A DNA stretch of 36,191 nt from an uncultured Clostridium sp. (GTDB taxonomy: Bacteria; Bacillota; Clostridia; TANB77; CAG-508): NCBI GenBank assembly GCA_902496295.1, contig CABVAF010000008.1, positions 1-36,191 of the forward strand, given 5' to 3'. A model generated the notes under the pieces. It searched no databases, was not told the origin of the DNA, and saw only the letters and a program-made list of their open reading frames with translations. How positions within the stretch are numbered: the first letter of the stretch is position 1; each line of letters starts with the position of its first letter. Positions 35,742-36,191 of the stretch are shown piece by piece. The position numbers and the translations under genes were made by a program.

Positions 35742-35770
35742 ATAATACCTTATTTTCCGTAGCTTGTCAA
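35742..35770 (-). promoter_or_regulatory. Promoter of rpoB-rpoC
   Basis: Minus-strand TTGACA (35765-35770) and TATTAT (35742-35747) with a 17-bp spacer, implying a leader of about 320 bases before rpoB. The remaining leader (35412-35596) is AT-rich with small stems but no other gene I can support. Confidence 0.75.
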
Positions 35771-35860
35771 GCATTTTCGTAATATTTTTATTTAAATTCT
35801 TCTATTCTTTATTTCTTAATTATTGTAATAGTATTCTTATAAATTCTTCTATCTTAAGTA

Positions 35861-35889
35861 TTGACTTTTTTAAACATTTTTGCTATTAT
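35861..35889 (+). promoter_or_regulatory. Promoter of the tRNA genes
   Basis: TTGACT (35861-35866) and TATTAT (35884-35889) with a 17-bp spacer, about 80 bases before tRNA-Gly. Confidence 0.75.
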
Positions 35890-35967
35890 ATTAATTGTCA
35901 TTTTAATTAAATATAATTTTTTTAAGTGAAACATATTTATATAAAATTAAAATTATACATAATAGTT

Positions 35968-36041
35968 GCAGGTATAGTTTAGTGGTAAAATGAATCCTTG
36001 CCAAGGATTAGTTACGAGTTCGATTCTCGTTACCTGCTCCA
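35968..36041 (+). tRNA. tRNA-Gly (GCC)
   Basis: A 74-base gene with encoded CCA. The acceptor stem GCAGGTA pairs with TACCTGC, the anticodon stem AATCC pairs with GGATT around loop TTGCCAA (anticodon GCC), and the T-loop is TTCGATT. It reads GGC/GGU. Confidence 0.95.
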
Positions 36042-36158
36042 TTTTTTTATTATTTTACAATTCATTTGTATATTTTAACAGAAAATATTTTATTAGGACT
36101 GACATTAATTTAAATGTAGATACATATAATTTATAAACAAATTAAATAATAAAAATAT

Positions 36159-36191
36159 GGCGACATAGCCAAGTGGTAAGGCACGAGTCTG
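36159..36191 (+). tRNA. tRNA-Cys, truncated by the window end
   Basis: GGCGACATAGCCAAGTGGTA and the following GAGTCTG match the 5' half of bacterial tRNA-Cys, where GCA normally follows. The anticodon itself is outside the window, so the identity is by resemblance. Confidence 0.65.

Noticed and set aside
1..36191. CRISPR array, transposase or rRNA genes
   Set aside because: No regularly spaced repeats, transposase-like protein or rRNA sequence was seen.

Overview
The window comes from a very AT-rich, low-GC Gram-positive chromosome, most likely a member of the Clostridia (Bacillota). The evidence is strong GGAGG ribosome binding sites, frequent TTG/GTG starts, a sortase next to a PASTA-containing class B penicillin-binding protein, a GdpP-type c-di-AMP phosphodiesterase, tRNA genes with encoded CCA, and the rplI-dnaB and rpoB-rpoC neighbourhoods. 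I cannot name the species.

Layout. (1) 1-944: a host membrane protein of the CmpB family and its terminator. (2) 1057-15504: a phage-derived tail cluster. A LexA-like repressor (+ strand) faces a long minus-strand set: Cro-like HTH, small membrane peptide, DnaD-like replisome organiser, helicase-loader-like protein, ArpU/RinA-like late regulator, tail terminator, major tail protein, gpG/gpT chaperones (-1 frameshift), a SHOCT membrane protein, tape measure, distal tail protein, Tal/spike with S74 chaperone, fibre, two small TM/coiled-coil proteins, holin and amidase endolysin. There is no terminase, portal, capsid, head protease, head-tail connector or integrase. It reads as a domesticated F-type (siphovirus-like) tailocin under an SOS-type switch. 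(3) 15594-16277: an M15 peptidase with a peptidoglycan-binding domain. (4) 16374-20485 (+): rsmA, sortase, PASTA PBP. (5) 20649-35411 (-): ftsH, tilS, dnaB, rplI, gdpP, rpoC, rpoB. (6) 35968-end (+): tRNA-Gly(GCC) and a truncated tRNA-Cys.

The most striking observation is four broken reading frames in the tail cluster (replisome organiser, late regulator, Tal/spike, fibre). Each break lies exactly at an in-frame CGG codon. In each case omitting the single C of CGG joins the two halves and reads GGN (Gly). Scanning every gene by eye on both strands, I found no other in-frame CGG codon in the window. This argues against random decay and for CGG (or the quadruplet CGGN) acting as a +1 frameshift signal, perhaps because CGG is poorly decoded or unassigned in this organism.

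How it would work: DNA damage leads to self-cleavage of the repressor, release of the divergent promoters, expression of the late regulator (through CGG shift 2), transcription of the tail operon from a promoter with a poor -35 element, tail assembly (-1 shift for gpGT, CGG shifts 3 and 4 for the hub and fibre), and release by holin and endolysin.
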